A stretch of DNA of 64,000 bases from Botryococcus braunii (Eukaryota; Chlorophyta; Trebouxiophyceae): NCBI GenBank assembly GCA_002005505.1, contig KV908554.1, positions 72,501 to 136,500 of the forward strand. The letters run 5' to 3'. Under the pieces are notes generated by a model that was not told where the DNA came from, searched no databases, and saw only the letters and a list, made by a program, of their open reading frames with translations. Positions 19,199-30,818 of the stretch are shown here, piece by piece (the first letter of the stretch is position 1; every line of letters starts with the position of its first letter). The position numbers and the translations under genes were made by a program.

Positions 19199-21865
19199 AT
19201 GACAAAAAGGGGCAAAGAAAAGGAAAGTAGCAGTGAAACAGCAATGTCTCAACCTGGAGAAGTCAGTGGGGCCACTCCAGGGCAGTCTATGACCGGGACA
19301 CAATCAGCCACTGCAGAACCAAAGGTGGAGATTGACAAGGCAGCCTACATCCCCAATACCTCTAATCCAAAGATGACTGTCATGCTTGATGATGGAGGGC
19401 GCAATTTTGAATTTTGGTATGAAAATTTGGAGGCGTGCGCAAACACCAAGGGGGTCAGAGCGGCTTTGGAGAGGCCAATGCCAGGGTCGGTGGAGAACTC
19501 AGCCATCAAGCAGTGGCTGATCCAGTCAGTTCCAGTCATCTGGCATTCTCAGATCTCATGCCACAAAGCAGCGTTCGACTTCATCGCGTGGGTGAAGAAC
19601 AGTCACACTGGAGGGAGCAACCAAGACATCAACCTTGAGTGGTACAAGGAAATGGAGCAGGGCATCAAGACAGGGGAGACACTCAAGGTCTACCTCTACA
19701 GAATGATGGATCTGGCTACAAGTCTCAGAAACAACGCGTTCATCCTCTTGGACCACAATGTTGGGGAGCTGATGGTGAAGGGCCTCCCTCCTGTGCTGAG
19801 GCTCGAGTCCCTGGAGGTTATGGCAACCGACAAGCCGCCATTGGAGCTGATTCAAAGAATCCTGCGCGCCGCAGCCAGCCGTGGGTACAAGGACCCACCT
19901 GCAGAGGGAACACCTCAGGCCATGGCAGCTGCAGCAGTGGCTGGTCCCTCTGGGGGGGTAGCTGGAGCGTCATCAAGCGCTGGAGCTGCACCAGGAGTGG
20001 GAGCAGTACCGGGAGTTGGAGCAGCACTACCAGCAAACGAACAGCCTCCCGCTGGCCCCTCTGCAACTACTTTTGGTGGCAGGGGGCGTGGACCTGGCAG
20101 GGCAAGAAGGCCCAGAGAGGAGCTTACATGCCACTTCTGCAAGGCAAAGGGCCACTTCATGACTGACTGCGGACCGCTCAGGCAGCTGCAGGCTCTGCAT
20201 CAAAACATGCAAGCGGCAAGCGTTGGGCCTGCAGCTTACTGGGGCCAGGGAGGCCCACAGTCGTCTCCTCAAGCCTGGTGGGACCATGGATCTGGCCGGG
20301 GTGGCCCGCCTTCATCCGCTTCCAGCCCTGGACCTCCTTCAGCATATAACTATCCAACAAGTCAACACACGTTTCCGGGGTGGCATTTACCACCTCCACC
20401 CCCTCCTTCTGGTGAGGCGATGTTTATCTCTCTCAATGTGCTTGCCCCAACTTCGCATGGAGCTAGCAGCACATCTTGGTTAATAGATAGTGGTGCCTCT
20501 GTGCATATAGTCAATGATCTCTCATTGCTCCATAATCCAGTTATGCATAGACAGCCTCTTCCTCTGCACTTGGCAACCTCAGACGCCAAGGGAGGAATCA
20601 TTGCATCTGGGTCTGTATGCCTTGTGAATGCAAGGCACGAAGTATTCTGGCTGCACAATGTGCAGTGTGTTCCTTCTGCGCATACCAACCTCATTTCAGT
20701 CACTGGTGCAATTCAGGATGGAGCATCTTTCCTGACTGACACTGCAGGTGGTTACACAGCCATGAAGGGACCTGAAGGGTGGTGTGGAGATATCACCCGC
20801 GCACGAGGTCTGTTTTTTTTGGAGTTTGTTAGTCCTGTCAGAGGGCAGCAAGTTGGCTGCAGACATATTGATCACATGGCTGAGGCATCTCATCTTAGGA
20901 AAGGACACGTGTGTAGCGAGAGATCTCTGTGGCATGCTAGGTTAGGTCATCCTGGTGCCAGCAGCATGCAGAGGTTCTCCAAGGAAGATCTGGTTACAGG
21001 AATCAATATCTCCCTTGCTCCCTGCTCTGAGTGCCCCAAGCACTGTGAATCGTGTATACAAGGGAAACACTCCAGACCTCCTTTCCCTGTATCTTCCAGG
21101 CCTGCACATCACCCACTCGATAGAGTCCATGTGGATACTGTGGGTCCCATATCACCTCCTGCCATCACAGGTGAACGATATTGGGTCACTGTAGTGGATG
21201 AAAGTTCACACCAAGTTGCCTCCCTGCCTGTGAAGTCAAAGGATTGCATCCCAAAGGCTGTGATAGACCTGCTCCGTTTTTGGCAGACCCAACGAGGCAC
21301 GGTTGTGAAGTGTGTGAGGACTGACAGGGGTTCAGAGTTCCTGAACCAGCAATTCAAAGAGTTTTGTGCTCAGCAGGGCACTAAGATGGAGTCCTCAGCG
21401 CCCTACACGCCTCAGCAGAATGGGGTGGCGGAGAGGATGAATAGGACCCTGAAGGAGCGAACAAGGACACTGTTGGTCCATGCTGCAGCAGACCCCTCCC
21501 TTTGGAAGGAGGCGCTTGAGACAGCTACCCTCCTCTACAATGTGGGTCCTACTTCAGGCAGGTCCCTGACCCCCATGGAATTATTCTTTGGTGTCAAACC
21601 TGATGTGTCTGTGCTGCGCACGTTTGGCTGTGTAGCCCATGTGCACATTCCCAGTGGCCAAAGGTCTGTTTTTGGGCCCAAGACCATCCCTGGGATGTTT
21701 ACTGGTTATTGTCCCCAGTCTAAAGCGTATCGTGTGTACGTGGGGAATGGAGTGTGGAAGGAGAGTAGGGACGTCAGCTTTATCGAGCACTTGAGGGGGG
21801 CTGAGAGAGTGGGTCTATCAAAGGTCCAGCCTGGGTCTGTCTATGATTCTAGGATATCACCCCCC
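19199..21865 (+). CDS. A1 Gag-PR-IN (first part of frameshifted polyprotein)
   Basis: Identical in organisation to the intact 1737-residue polyprotein of A2 (see 40045-45258): Gag, CCHC knuckle, DSGA protease and DDE integrase. It is in frame up to a C6 run at 21860-21865, where A2-A4 have C7. After that this frame reads out-of-frame sequence to a stop at 22139-22141. Substitutions distinguish A1 from A2-A4 (for example Leu for Pro near the QQHMTKE shadow region, and Asn for Ser in DENSGLD), so A1 is a slightly different lineage. Confidence 0.93.
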
Positions 21866-24411
21866 TTGGCAGTGAGAATCTGGCAACGCCTCAAGCAATT
21901 CCCTCTGCTGCTCCACCCACGTTCTGGGATGAGGAGGATGACCATGGAGTGGAGACGCTTTCCACTGGGGCTCCTGGGACCTCTGGACTTTGTGCTGGGG
22001 ATCAGTCTGGAGACGGGACTACAGCAGCACATGACCAAGGAAACCCCACCAGCCTGGATTCTACTGTTGGGACCCCAGAACCATCTCAGCACTCGTGGTC
22101 GGTGCTTGAGCATATGCAGAATCTGGCCAGGGGGGGTGTAGAAACTCAATCCCAGGTAGAAAAAATGCAGAAGGTACAAGAGGGGTTGCGAATGCAGGGG
22201 AAGTCACAAATTCCCCTTCCTCCAGGGACCACCCTTACAAGGGAGCAGCGTTATGTACAGCGCGTGGCTAGGAGAGAGCATTCTGACATCCCATTGCATG
22301 CCCCTGACCCAGGTCAGGCAATTGTGAGTGAGCCAAACATGGTTGGTCTCCCTGATATGCAGGGGCAGGTTGAGACAGTCGAGGCTATGTTCGGTGCAGA
22401 TGTAAGAGATGAGAACAGTGGGTTAGACATGCCAGCAGTAGGGGAAGCTGGTGCCCAATCCCAGTCACTGGCTAGTCATGCTTATGGTGTGCAGGCTGAC
22501 ATTGTAGGCGCAGCTCAGGCAAGTCTGGGTAGTGTGCCCAAGTGTGAGTCCAGGAGAGAGAGAGAGCTGCTGCTCCCCTCTGCATTGCGGAAGGTGCGAG
22601 AATGTAAGGGTGCTGCACATGAGTCCAGTAGTCAAGGAGAGAGAGAGAGACTTGAGAAGGAATCAGATAATCCCGGCAGTACTGCCCAGTCCCAGCATAA
22701 GGTACATAATGTACCTTATTCTGGCAACCAGGGAGAGAGAGAGAGAGAAGGGAACAGCATCAGTAAGGCTGACAGCCCTGCTGCACCACAGCATAAGGTA
22801 CAGAGTGTACCTTCTGTCACGTTGGGAAAAGTTCACGTGCCCTCAAACTTGAGGGAAGCCCAGCGCTCACCTCAGTGGGAGTTTTGGCAGCAGGCAATGC
22901 AAGAGGAGATGGAGTCTTTAGACACCCATGAGGTTATGCAGTATGTGGAAAGACCCCATGGGCAGAAAGTTATCCCTGTTCATTGGATTTTTTCTACAAA
23001 AAACGATGCACATGGGAATGTCACTCGGTTTAAAGCAAGATTGGTTGCCCAGGGTTGCAGACAGATTCCTGGTATAGATGTTGGTGAGGTTTTTGCACCT
23101 ACCAGCAGCTATGGTGCTAGGAGAGCTGTGCTGGCAGTGGCTGCCACACAAAATCTTGAGATCCACCAAGTGGATATCAAGACAGCTTTTCTCAATGGGG
23201 AGTTGGAGGAAGAGGTCTATGTGACCCAACCACCAGGATTTGAGAATGGCAACACGAGAGTTGTGTGCAAGCTCAGGAAGGCACTCTACGGTCTTAAGCA
23301 AGCCCCACGGGCTTGGCACAAGACCTTGAGCGACAAGTTGAGCGTGATGGGGTATAGTGTGTGCAAGAGCGACGCTGGGGTATACATCAGGAGGGCCCCT
23401 GATGGTAATCTGTCGTTTATTCTTGTTTATGTCGATGATCTTCTCATAGTTGCCAGAGTGGTTGCAGAGATTGAGTGGGGGAAAGAGTTATTGAAGAAGG
23501 ACTTCACCATCCATGATTTGGGAGAGGTGAATGATTTCCTGGGGTGTCAGGTCCTACGCAATAGAGTTCAGGGCACTATTTCCATGAGTTGCACTCCCAA
23601 GATTGATGCTCTTGTGGAGAAGTTTGGCGTTGCTGATGATGGACGTGGGGTTGATACCCCCATGTCCAAGGACTTCGTGGCTAGCAGCAGACCCGAGTCC
23701 TCAGATGGTATGTCACATGGGGCTGGTACCCCTCTGCCACCTGGTCATCGATACTGCGAGTTAATTGGATCGTTACTGTACATAGCCAATACGACCCGGC
23801 CTGACATTTCTCAGGCTGTTGGAGTGTTGTCAAGGTATAGAATGACACCCACTACCTCACACTGGAATGAGGCCATTCGAGTGCTGAAGTACTTGAGAGA
23901 TACCAGAGAGTTAGCTCTTACTCTGGGTGGAAAGGGCCCTGAGCTAGAAGGCTATGTTGATGCCGACTATGCTGGGGACCTGGACCACAGGTATTCCACC
24001 ACTGGCTATGTTCTATCAGTCTATGGTAGTGCCGTGGTTTGGGGAAGCAAGAAGCAGAGCTCAGTTGCTACCTCAACTGTGCAAGCTGAGTTTATGGCAG
24101 CTGGCCATATTGTGAAGGAAGCCAACTGGCTAAGGGGCTTCTTGGAAGAGATAGGGGCTGCACCTTGGAGGGTCAAAATTTTCTGTGACAACCAAGGATG
24201 CATTTCTAATTTACGGAACCCCCTGTATTCCAAATTCACAAAGCACGTTGCAGTAAGCTTCCACTACGCTAGGGAAGCTATGGCACTTGGGCAGGTAGAT
24301 ATCCTCTATGTGGAATCTGCACGCAATGTGGCTGACATTATGACCAAGCCACTTGCCAAGCCCGTGTTTGTTGGTCATCGTGATTCACTAGGTTTGAGAA
24401 GATACACTTAA
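21866..24411 (+). CDS. A1 RT-RNase H (second part, shifted frame)
   Basis: Continuation of the polyprotein in the other frame after the 1-nt loss. It contains the low-complexity IN-RT linker, RT with LDTHEVMQYV, VHWIFSTKNDAHGN, the LYGLKQAPRAWH motif and YVDD, and RNase H with VDADYAGD, STVQAEFMAA and DNQGCISNLRNP. It ends at TAA 24409-24411, 20 bp before the 3' LTR. It is not translated with Gag unless the C-run slips. Confidence 0.92.
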
Positions 24412-24431
24412 AGCATGCAGGCAAGGGGAAG

Positions 24432-25125
24432 TGTTGAGTTCTGAACATTATTATTGAATGCCTTGTGCTTTAAGTGATCTTCATGTGTGCACTATTAGGA
24501 TATGGGTCCATTGAGAACATAAGGTACCTTGAGACACGGCAGATTCTGGACGTTTTCGAACATAAGGTACAATCCTATCTAGATCACACGTTTGTCGGAT
24601 GAACTCTTAAGGCTGCCCCACCGGAGTGAATACCAACTGGTTGTGAAAGATGCTGGGCATCACCAGATGCTAGTCTTGTCCGACAGTTGTGTGTGGCACT
24701 CAGCAGACAGTCGTACGGACTGTAGCTGGAGTAACTTCGTCTATTGACGACCTGTCTGCTTTGTACAGGTACGGTGCGGCAGTGTGTGTTGTATCATTGT
24801 TGCTATTGTGAGAGTGAACAAGCTTAGTGTACCCTGTAGTCACTCAAACAGATAAGGGACAGTGACTTCAGGGAGTATAGGCATGTACTTGAACGTAGCC
24901 GTCTAGAGCCTTATCTAGTGATTGCTTGATCGGTGCTTGTGTACAAGATAATGATGTAACGGAACTGGTTGTGAAAGATGCTGGGCATCACCAGATGCTA
25001 GTCTTGTCCGACAGTTGTGTGTGGCACTCAGCAGACAGTCGTACGGACTGTAGCTGGAGTAACTTCGTCTATTGACGACCTGTCTGCTTTGTACAGGGAA
25101 AGCCGATTGCCCATAACCTTTCACA
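24432..25125 (+). repeat. Copia A1 3' LTR
   Basis: 694 bp, preceded by a purine-rich tract (AGGCAAGGGGAAG, 24419-24431) that serves as polypurine tract. It matches the 5' LTR, including the 135-bp duplication (24635-24769 and 24963-25097). Confidence 0.97.
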
Positions 25126-25130
25126 GTTCC

Positions 25131-25806
25131 CCTGGGGACCGCAATTTTACCCGAGGAGCGCAAGCGCGCCCTTGGACTTGTTATGGAGTACAGGGATGTG
25201 TTTTCCCCCGGCATTACGCAGCAGCGTACCACTCTAATGCACCATAGGATAGACACCGGAGACGCCGCCGCCATCAAGACCCGACCTTACCGCCTATCAA
25301 GATCAGAAGACCATATAATAGAGGAGGAAGTGGGGAAGATGCTGAAGGCAGGTGTTATCACCCCTTCAAGTTCCCCATGGTCCAGCTCACCCGTTTTAGT
25401 ACCGAAGCCTGATGGATCAGTCCGCTTTTGTATTGACTACAGGCCGCTGAATGCAATCACAACAAGGGACAACTATCCGATGCCGCGCATCGACGACACT
25501 TTGGACTCCCTTGGCCAAGGAGTGGCCTACATGAGCAAGATAGACTGCAAATCAGCATTTTGGTTGATTCCAGTTGCCCCCGAAGACCGCCACAAGACTG
25601 CCTTCATCACCAAGCAAGGTTTATATGAATTTATTTCCATGCCCTTTGGATTACGTAACGCACCCGCAACCCTACAAAGATTTGTTAATACTCTGCTCGC
25701 TGACTTTATTGGAAAATGTTGTGTCATCTACTTAGATGATTGCCTCATTTACAGCTCTAGATTTGAAGAACACATCGCCCACCTGAAGATAGTATTGGAC
25801 CGCTTC
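25131..25806 (+). CDS. G1 reverse transcriptase, N-terminal part
   Basis: Continues the frame of the methyltransferase-bearing ORF. It contains the RT fingers and palm: RPYRLSRSEDHIIEEEV, SSPVLVPKPDGSVRFCIDYR, NYPMPRIDDTLDSL, MPFGLRNAPATLQRF and catalytic YLDD in CVIYLDDCLIY. It is cut by G2 at 25807 (after VLDRF) and resumes in frame at 31843. Confidence 0.93.
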
Positions 25807-26067
25807 TGTAGCATTTCCTAGGGTATAATGCTCTAGTAGGGTCCTTGGCATAGTGCATGACTTGCCTTGTGATCTAGTTCGCAGTACAACCTCGCTCAGG
25901 TACTTCGCTCGGTTGCCCGATCACGCGTCTGTGGCAGTACGATATAATTCAATCCACCCTGGGTTTAAGAGTACGCTTGCGAATCAATCATGTAACACTC
26001 TTTTGTTGCACACCACGAACGTCTCACTGTCTCCTTCTAAACCTCTTCCGCTAAGCTATAGTCTACA
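25807..26067 (+). repeat. G2 5' LTR
   Basis: 261 bp, TGTAGCATTTCC to GTCTACA, with no difference from 31577-31837 seen by eye. Confidence 0.97.
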
Positions 26068-26068
26068 G

Positions 26069-26081
26069 TGGTATCGGCGAC
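26069..26081 (+). promoter_or_regulatory. G2 primer-binding site
   Basis: TGGTATCGGCGAC, one base after the LTR. It is a PBS form similar to the TGGTATC of tRNA-Met-primed elements. Confidence 0.7.
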
Positions 26082-26132
26082 AAGGATTAGTTCCTTGTCG
26101 TTCGTTCGTGGTGCGTTTCTTTCGTGATTGTG

Positions 26133-26654
26133 ATGTCTCGGCATCCTTGTTCGAGTTCGAGGGTCCGTGCACCGAGTCCTGGCATCGCAGAGCCAGATCC
26201 ATCCATAGATCTTCTTGCTTATGTATATGTAGATCGTTCATGGGTAGATCTTCGTTGTATGCTTAGGCGTGTGGTAGATATCGGTGCCCTGCTCGAAGGA
26301 GCCGTTGCATTAGGATCTAGTGTTCCGTCGCATTCCCCTCCAGTTGATACCGCTCAGAGCATTTCAAAGGGACTTGAGATGTTAATTCAGTGCTCTCTCG
26401 CGCAACCTGCATCTGTGGTCGTGCCGCAGCCCATACCAACGGCGATTCCGGCATCGGCTACAGCCTCGTCAGGTTCAGGGAAGCCCTCGCTCAAGTTGCC
26501 ATACCCATCTGTATTCGAGGGAGATCCAATGAAGTTGGATCCATGGCTTATGCAGACTGAAATGTGTTTGGGGACCTACGATGTAGGCTTGGCATCCGCT
26601 CGGTGGAGGTGGCTACGACGTTCTAGCGTTGGATTGGTGGACTGGGCAGTTTAA
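26133..26654 (+). pseudogene. G2 Gag, N-terminal part (frameshifted)
   Basis: From ATG 26133 (MSRHPCSSSRVRAP). The region around LKLPYPSVFEGDPMKLDPWL is the start of a Ty3 Gag capsid domain. Near 26600-26620 the frame is lost. The neighbouring sequence is best explained by two single-base losses (a G near CTCGGTGGAG and a T near CGTTCTAGC), after which Gag continues in the frame of the next entry. Confidence 0.75.
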
Positions 26655-27159
26655 GTTAATTGCTTCAGGGAGTCTTGCTGCTTATGGGACGTGGGAATCG
26701 TTTGTGACTGCACTTACTGCTGCTTTTAGGCCTGTAGAGCTGCATAAGAGGCATTTAGAGCAGTTGCTGAGTCTCTCACAGGGAAAGACTGACATGCGAA
26801 GCTATATTGCAACATTTAATGCATTGAGGTCAAAGGTTCCAAAAGCATTTGCAGAAGAGACTTTGTGTCACTTATTTTTGGCTGGCTGCAGGGCTGATCT
26901 TCAGAAAAGCATCTCCCTACAGTATCCCCAGACCTTGGAAGACTACTTCAAGCATGCTGTGACAATATCAGACCTCCCAGGACCGTCTAAGCCTGTGAAC
27001 CCTGCTCCAAAGTTCTCCCCTGACTCCAAGTCACCAGGCCCGACAAAAACTTCTGCGCAGCCCTGCGCACATTGTGGCAAGTCAGGACACGCAGCAGAGC
27101 GTTGCTGGAAATTGCATCCAGAGCTCAGACAACCCAAGCGCAAGTCAAGTACTACTTGA
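26629..27159 (+). pseudogene. G2 Gag, C-terminal part with zinc knuckle
   Basis: Continuation of Gag: DWWTGQFKLI, FVTALTAAFRPVE, MRSYIATFNALRSKV, FLAGCRADLQKSI, and a CCHC knuckle CAHCGKSGHAAERC near the end, with a basic tail and a stop at 27157-27159. It has no start codon of its own, so it depends on the broken upstream part. Confidence 0.8.
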
Positions 27160-27202
27160 TTTGTTGGTCTTCTTTGGTAAAACAGCAGTGTGAGTCCTGT
27201 TT

Positions 27203-30200
27203 ATGATGCCAGCCAACTGTTCAGAGCCCCAGTATGGTATTCCTGTTTTGTATGAGCTTGGTCATCTGCAGAATTATTTCCACAGTTGTTACCATAATTT
27301 CATGACCCATATTGTAGGTGGGCATGGTTTGTGTAGAGAGTTTCAGACATCCCCCTCTGCCAGTGACCTGATCAGTCCTGAGAGCATGTTTAAGAGAGAT
27401 GCAGCTCCTCACCTTATTGATAGTGATGCTCATGTTGTTTTGTTTGTTGATAGTAGTGATAGAGAGGATTCTGTCAGCCAGCTTGTGTCACAGTTGTTGC
27501 CAGGAACAAGATTGACTGTGCTCTCTTGTCAAAGCCATTGTGAGCAGGTGCTGGAAGGGACTACTTCACAGCAGTCACATGAATTACTACTCTCGGCTTC
27601 TGTTTTGGCTGCATTGGGTTTATCTTCCACCACTATGTGCACACCCCATTGCAATTCCCATACAGGCTTGCCCTTGTTTAGTTGTTTGGTACAGTCTGGC
27701 TGTCTCGGTGAGAAGAAGAAGCCACTGCCTGCAACCTGTTTTGACTCTTTTGTTCAGCTTGACAGTAGACACATTGTGGATGGTCTTGATCTTTCTGGTA
27801 CTTGTATTGAGTTTGAGGGAACTCTTGCTGGTAGGACTGTCAGGATTTTGTTAGACAGTGGAGCTTCTGCAAATTTTATTGATGATAAACTTGTGCATGA
27901 GCTTGCCCTTCCCACTGAATCTATGAGTTCACATGTTACTGTGAGAGTAGCTGATGGCAGAACATCTATGGTAGGACATAGTGTGTCAACTGACCTGACT
28001 GTTGGGACATTGGGTTTTAGAGTCACCTGCCTCCCTACTGAGTTGACTTATTATGATCTTGTCTTGGGCAAACCTTGGCTTACTGCTTTTAACCCAGTTG
28101 TAAATTGGAAATTGAATGCTGTGTCCTTGGTTCATGCTGATCAAACATATGTACTTTTGGGGTGTCAGAGGTCAGGCATGCCAGAATATGTGGTTTCTTC
28201 TATGGAAGTAGAAGAGATGGTGAAGTTGGGTGAATCAATCTATGTTGTTCAATTAAATGCAGTGACTGACAGTCCAGATACTGATGCATATAATGTGCCA
28301 GAGTTGGAGGAGCTTTTGCAGGAGTTTCAAGATGTTTTATCTGGACTTCCTGAAGGCCTACCCCCTACTCGTGCTGGAGACCACCATATCAGATTGGAGC
28401 CGGAGGCAACTCCTCCAGTCTCTCGTATTTACCCACTGTCCGGAGCTCAGCTGGCTGAACTTCGTGCGCAGTTACAAGAGCTCCTGGAGCGAGGCTTCAT
28501 CCGCCCATCAACATCCCCTTTTGGTGCACCTATCTTATTTGTCCCAAAGAAAGATGGTGGCTGGCGTTTGTGCATTGACTATAGAGCCTTGAATAGGATT
28601 ACTGTTAGGAACCAGCACCCATTGCCTAGAATTGATGAGATGTTTGAACAACTTCATGGCAGTTGTATCTTTTCTAAACTTGATCTGGCTTCTGGGTATC
28701 ATCAGATACGTATGCATGAAGACAGTATAGAAAAGACTGCATTTAAAACTCGTTATGGTCATTATGAATTTACTGTGATGCCTTTTGGGTTGACTAATGC
28801 TCCTGCCACCTTTCAGGCTGTAATGAACTCTGTCTTGGCTCCCTTTCTTGACAGATTTGTGCTAGTGTACCTAGACGATATCCTCATTTATTTTAAATCT
28901 GTTGCAGAACATATGGAGCATCTAAGAACTGTCTTGTCAGTGTTACGGGAACATAAATTTTATTGTAAAAGGTCTAAGTGTGAATTTGCTGCCAAGCAGG
29001 TGGAATACCTTGGGCACCTGTTGACACCGGATGGGATCAAGGTGGATCCTAGGAAGGTTGCTGCCATTCAGGATTGGCCCACTCCTTGTAATGTGTCACA
29101 GTTGAGAGGGTTCCTTGGGTTGACACAATATTATGACACTTTTATTGACCATTTTGCAGATGTTGCTTATCCTATGACTGAGTTGCTTAAGAAGGATATG
29201 CCTTGGACCTGGGAGGGACCCCAGAGGGAAGCCTTTGTTGCACTGAAAGATCTTGTTTCTACTCCTCCTTGCCTGTTGATGCCTGATTTAGACAAACCTT
29301 TTGTTGTACATGTAGACGCCTCAGGATTTGCTGTTGGAGCTGTACTACAGCAGGATCAAGGGAAGGGACTGCAGCCCGTGGCCTTCGAATCCAGGAAATT
29401 CCAACCCCCTGAAAGGAAGTTAGCACCCTATGATAGAGAATTGCTTGCCCTGGTACATGCATTACTGAAGTGGAAGCATTTGTTGCTAGGGGCTAAGTTT
29501 ACTGTGCACACTGACCAGCAAGCACTTAAGTATTTACTTACTGCTCCTGTTAGGACTAGTAGACAAGAACGTTGGCTTACTGAGATCATGAGGTTCATGC
29601 CTGACATCAAATATGTTAAAGGGACTGACAACGTTGTTGCAGATGCTTTATCCAGGCGTGTTGATTTAGCAGTAATGCATGTCTCCTCTGTTTCTGTCTC
29701 GTCCCTCCTACCAGAAATTGCTTTGCTGTGTACTAATGACCCCACAGTTACTAAACTGGTGGAAGAAGGTGTTTTGGTGATGAGAGACACTATACCTTAT
29801 TATGTGCAGTCAGGTCGAGTATTTGTCCCTGATGCAATGAGAGAGAAGGTATTGAGAGAGTGTCATTCCACCCCCTTTTCTGGACATCTTGGGATTAACA
29901 AGATGCATGACTTAGTTTGCAGGAACTTTTGGTGGCCACGGCTCAACTCGTCAGTCAGGGACTTTTGCAGGTCTTGTGACACCTGCCAGCGCACTAAAGG
30001 GACGGGAACTGTACCTTATGGACTGCTCCAGCCACTACCTATTCCGGATGGACCTTGGCAGAGCGTTTCCCTGGACTTAGTGACTGATTTACCTGTCTGT
30101 TGTGGGTTTGATTCTATTGTGGTATTTGTTGATAGGTTTTCTAAGTTGTGTGTATTGGCTGCATGCAATAAAACTATCACTGCACCCCAGCTTGCACAAC

Positions 30201-30334
30201 TATTTATTGACAGGGTCTTTGTGAGATTTGGAATGCCTACCTCAATTGTGAGTGATAGAGATCCTAGGTTCACTAGCCATTTTTGGCAGGCCTTTATGAA
30301 TATATTAGACTGCCTTAAAGAGTGCCAAACCTAA
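27203..30334 (+). CDS. G2 Pol: protease, RT, RNase H, truncated integrase
   Basis: 1043 residues. The protease has LLDSGASANFID and a DLVLGKPWL segment. The RT has FVPKKDGGWRLCIDYRALN, MPFGLTNAPATF and YLDD (VLVYLDDILIY). The RNase H has VHVDASGFAVGAVL and DRELLALVHAL, with a TDQQALKYLL segment. The integrase has an HHCC zinc finger (HSTPFSGHLG to CRSCDTCQ), the first Asp in LDLVTD and the second in SDRDPRF. The frame then ends at FWQAFMNILDCL, so the DDE glutamate region is absent. Sequence resumes in another frame at the integrase C-terminal domain (30335 on), implying an internal deletion. Confidence 0.9.
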   Translation: MMPANCSEPQYGIPVLYELGHLQNYFHSCYHNFMTHIVGGHGLCREFQTSPSASDLISPESMFKRDAAPHLIDSDAHVVLFVDSSDREDSVSQLVSQLLPGTRLTVLSCQSHCEQVLEGTTSQQSHELLLSASVLAALGLSSTTMCTPHCNSHTGLPLFSCLVQSGCLGEKKKPLPATCFDSFVQLDSRHIVDGLDLSGTCIEFEGTLAGRTVRILLDSGASANFIDDKLVHELALPTESMSSHVTVRVADGRTSMVGHSVSTDLTVGTLGFRVTCLPTELTYYDLVLGKPWLTAFNPVVNWKLNAVSLVHADQTYVLLGCQRSGMPEYVVSSMEVEEMVKLGESIYVVQLNAVTDSPDTDAYNVPELEELLQEFQDVLSGLPEGLPPTRAGDHHIRLEPEATPPVSRIYPLSGAQLAELRAQLQELLERGFIRPSTSPFGAPILFVPKKDGGWRLCIDYRALNRITVRNQHPLPRIDEMFEQLHGSCIFSKLDLASGYHQIRMHEDSIEKTAFKTRYGHYEFTVMPFGLTNAPATFQAVMNSVLAPFLDRFVLVYLDDILIYFKSVAEHMEHLRTVLSVLREHKFYCKRSKCEFAAKQVEYLGHLLTPDGIKVDPRKVAAIQDWPTPCNVSQLRGFLGLTQYYDTFIDHFADVAYPMTELLKKDMPWTWEGPQREAFVALKDLVSTPPCLLMPDLDKPFVVHVDASGFAVGAVLQQDQGKGLQPVAFESRKFQPPERKLAPYDRELLALVHALLKWKHLLLGAKFTVHTDQQALKYLLTAPVRTSRQERWLTEIMRFMPDIKYVKGTDNVVADALSRRVDLAVMHVSSVSVSSLLPEIALLCTNDPTVTKLVEEGVLVMRDTIPYYVQSGRVFVPDAMREKVLRECHSTPFSGHLGINKMHDLVCRNFWWPRLNSSVRDFCRSCDTCQRTKGTGTVPYGLLQPLPIPDGPWQSVSLDLVTDLPVCCGFDSIVVFVDRFSKLCVLAACNKTITAPQLAQLFIDRVFVRFGMPTSIVSDRDPRFTSHFWQAFMNILDCLKECQT

Positions 30335-30818
30335 CCTTGCCTCTGCACAGCAACGGCAGAAGACTTACGCGGATAAGAAGAGACGGGACCATCCTTTTAA
30401 GGTGGGGGACCAGGTCTTGCTGGCTGCGAGGAAGAACCAGCTTGAACCTGGGCTCTCGTCCAAGTTATCAGCTAAGTATTTTGGGCCCTTTGTGATTGCT
30501 GCAGCAGTTGGTTCTCGAGCTTTTAGGCTTGTGTTGCCTGAGACTGTTAACATTCATCCTGTATTTCATGTTTCCCAGTTGAAGCCATATGTATCTTCAT
30601 CTGTACCAGTGACCGTTACTTCACCACCTCCTTTGTATGCAGACAGGCGTGGCGGCGTGTACGAAGTGGAGGCCATCATAGCTAAGAAGAGAGTTGGAAA
30701 GTCTTGGCGCTACTTAGTCAAATGGAAAGGCTACGATGAGACTGAGAATACTTGGGAGCCTCTTGCCCATGTTCGCCATCTGGCTGATGACGTGGCAGCT
30801 GCCCCTGTCTTCTCCTAA
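30335..30818 (+). pseudogene. G2 integrase C-terminal tail with chromodomain
   Basis: Open in frame with ATG 30402 but reading from about 30319. It contains a tail typical of Ty3 integrase (KTYADKKRRDHPFKVGDQVLL, then AKYFGPFVI, HPVFHVSQLKPYV) followed by a chromodomain (YEVEAIIAKKR, WRYLVKWKGYDETENTWEP). Chromodomains on integrase direct insertion towards histone-marked chromatin in chromoviruses. It is out of frame with the upstream pol and so orphaned by the deletion. Confidence 0.85.

Larger units (their letters stand above)
18115..25125 (+). mobile_element. Ty1/copia element A1
   Basis: 7,011 bp, bounded by the 5-bp duplication gttcc (18110-18114 and 25126-25130). The two 694-bp LTRs appear identical by eye, indicating recent insertion into G1 pol. 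The polyprotein frame is broken by one missing C at 21860-21865. Confidence 0.97.
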
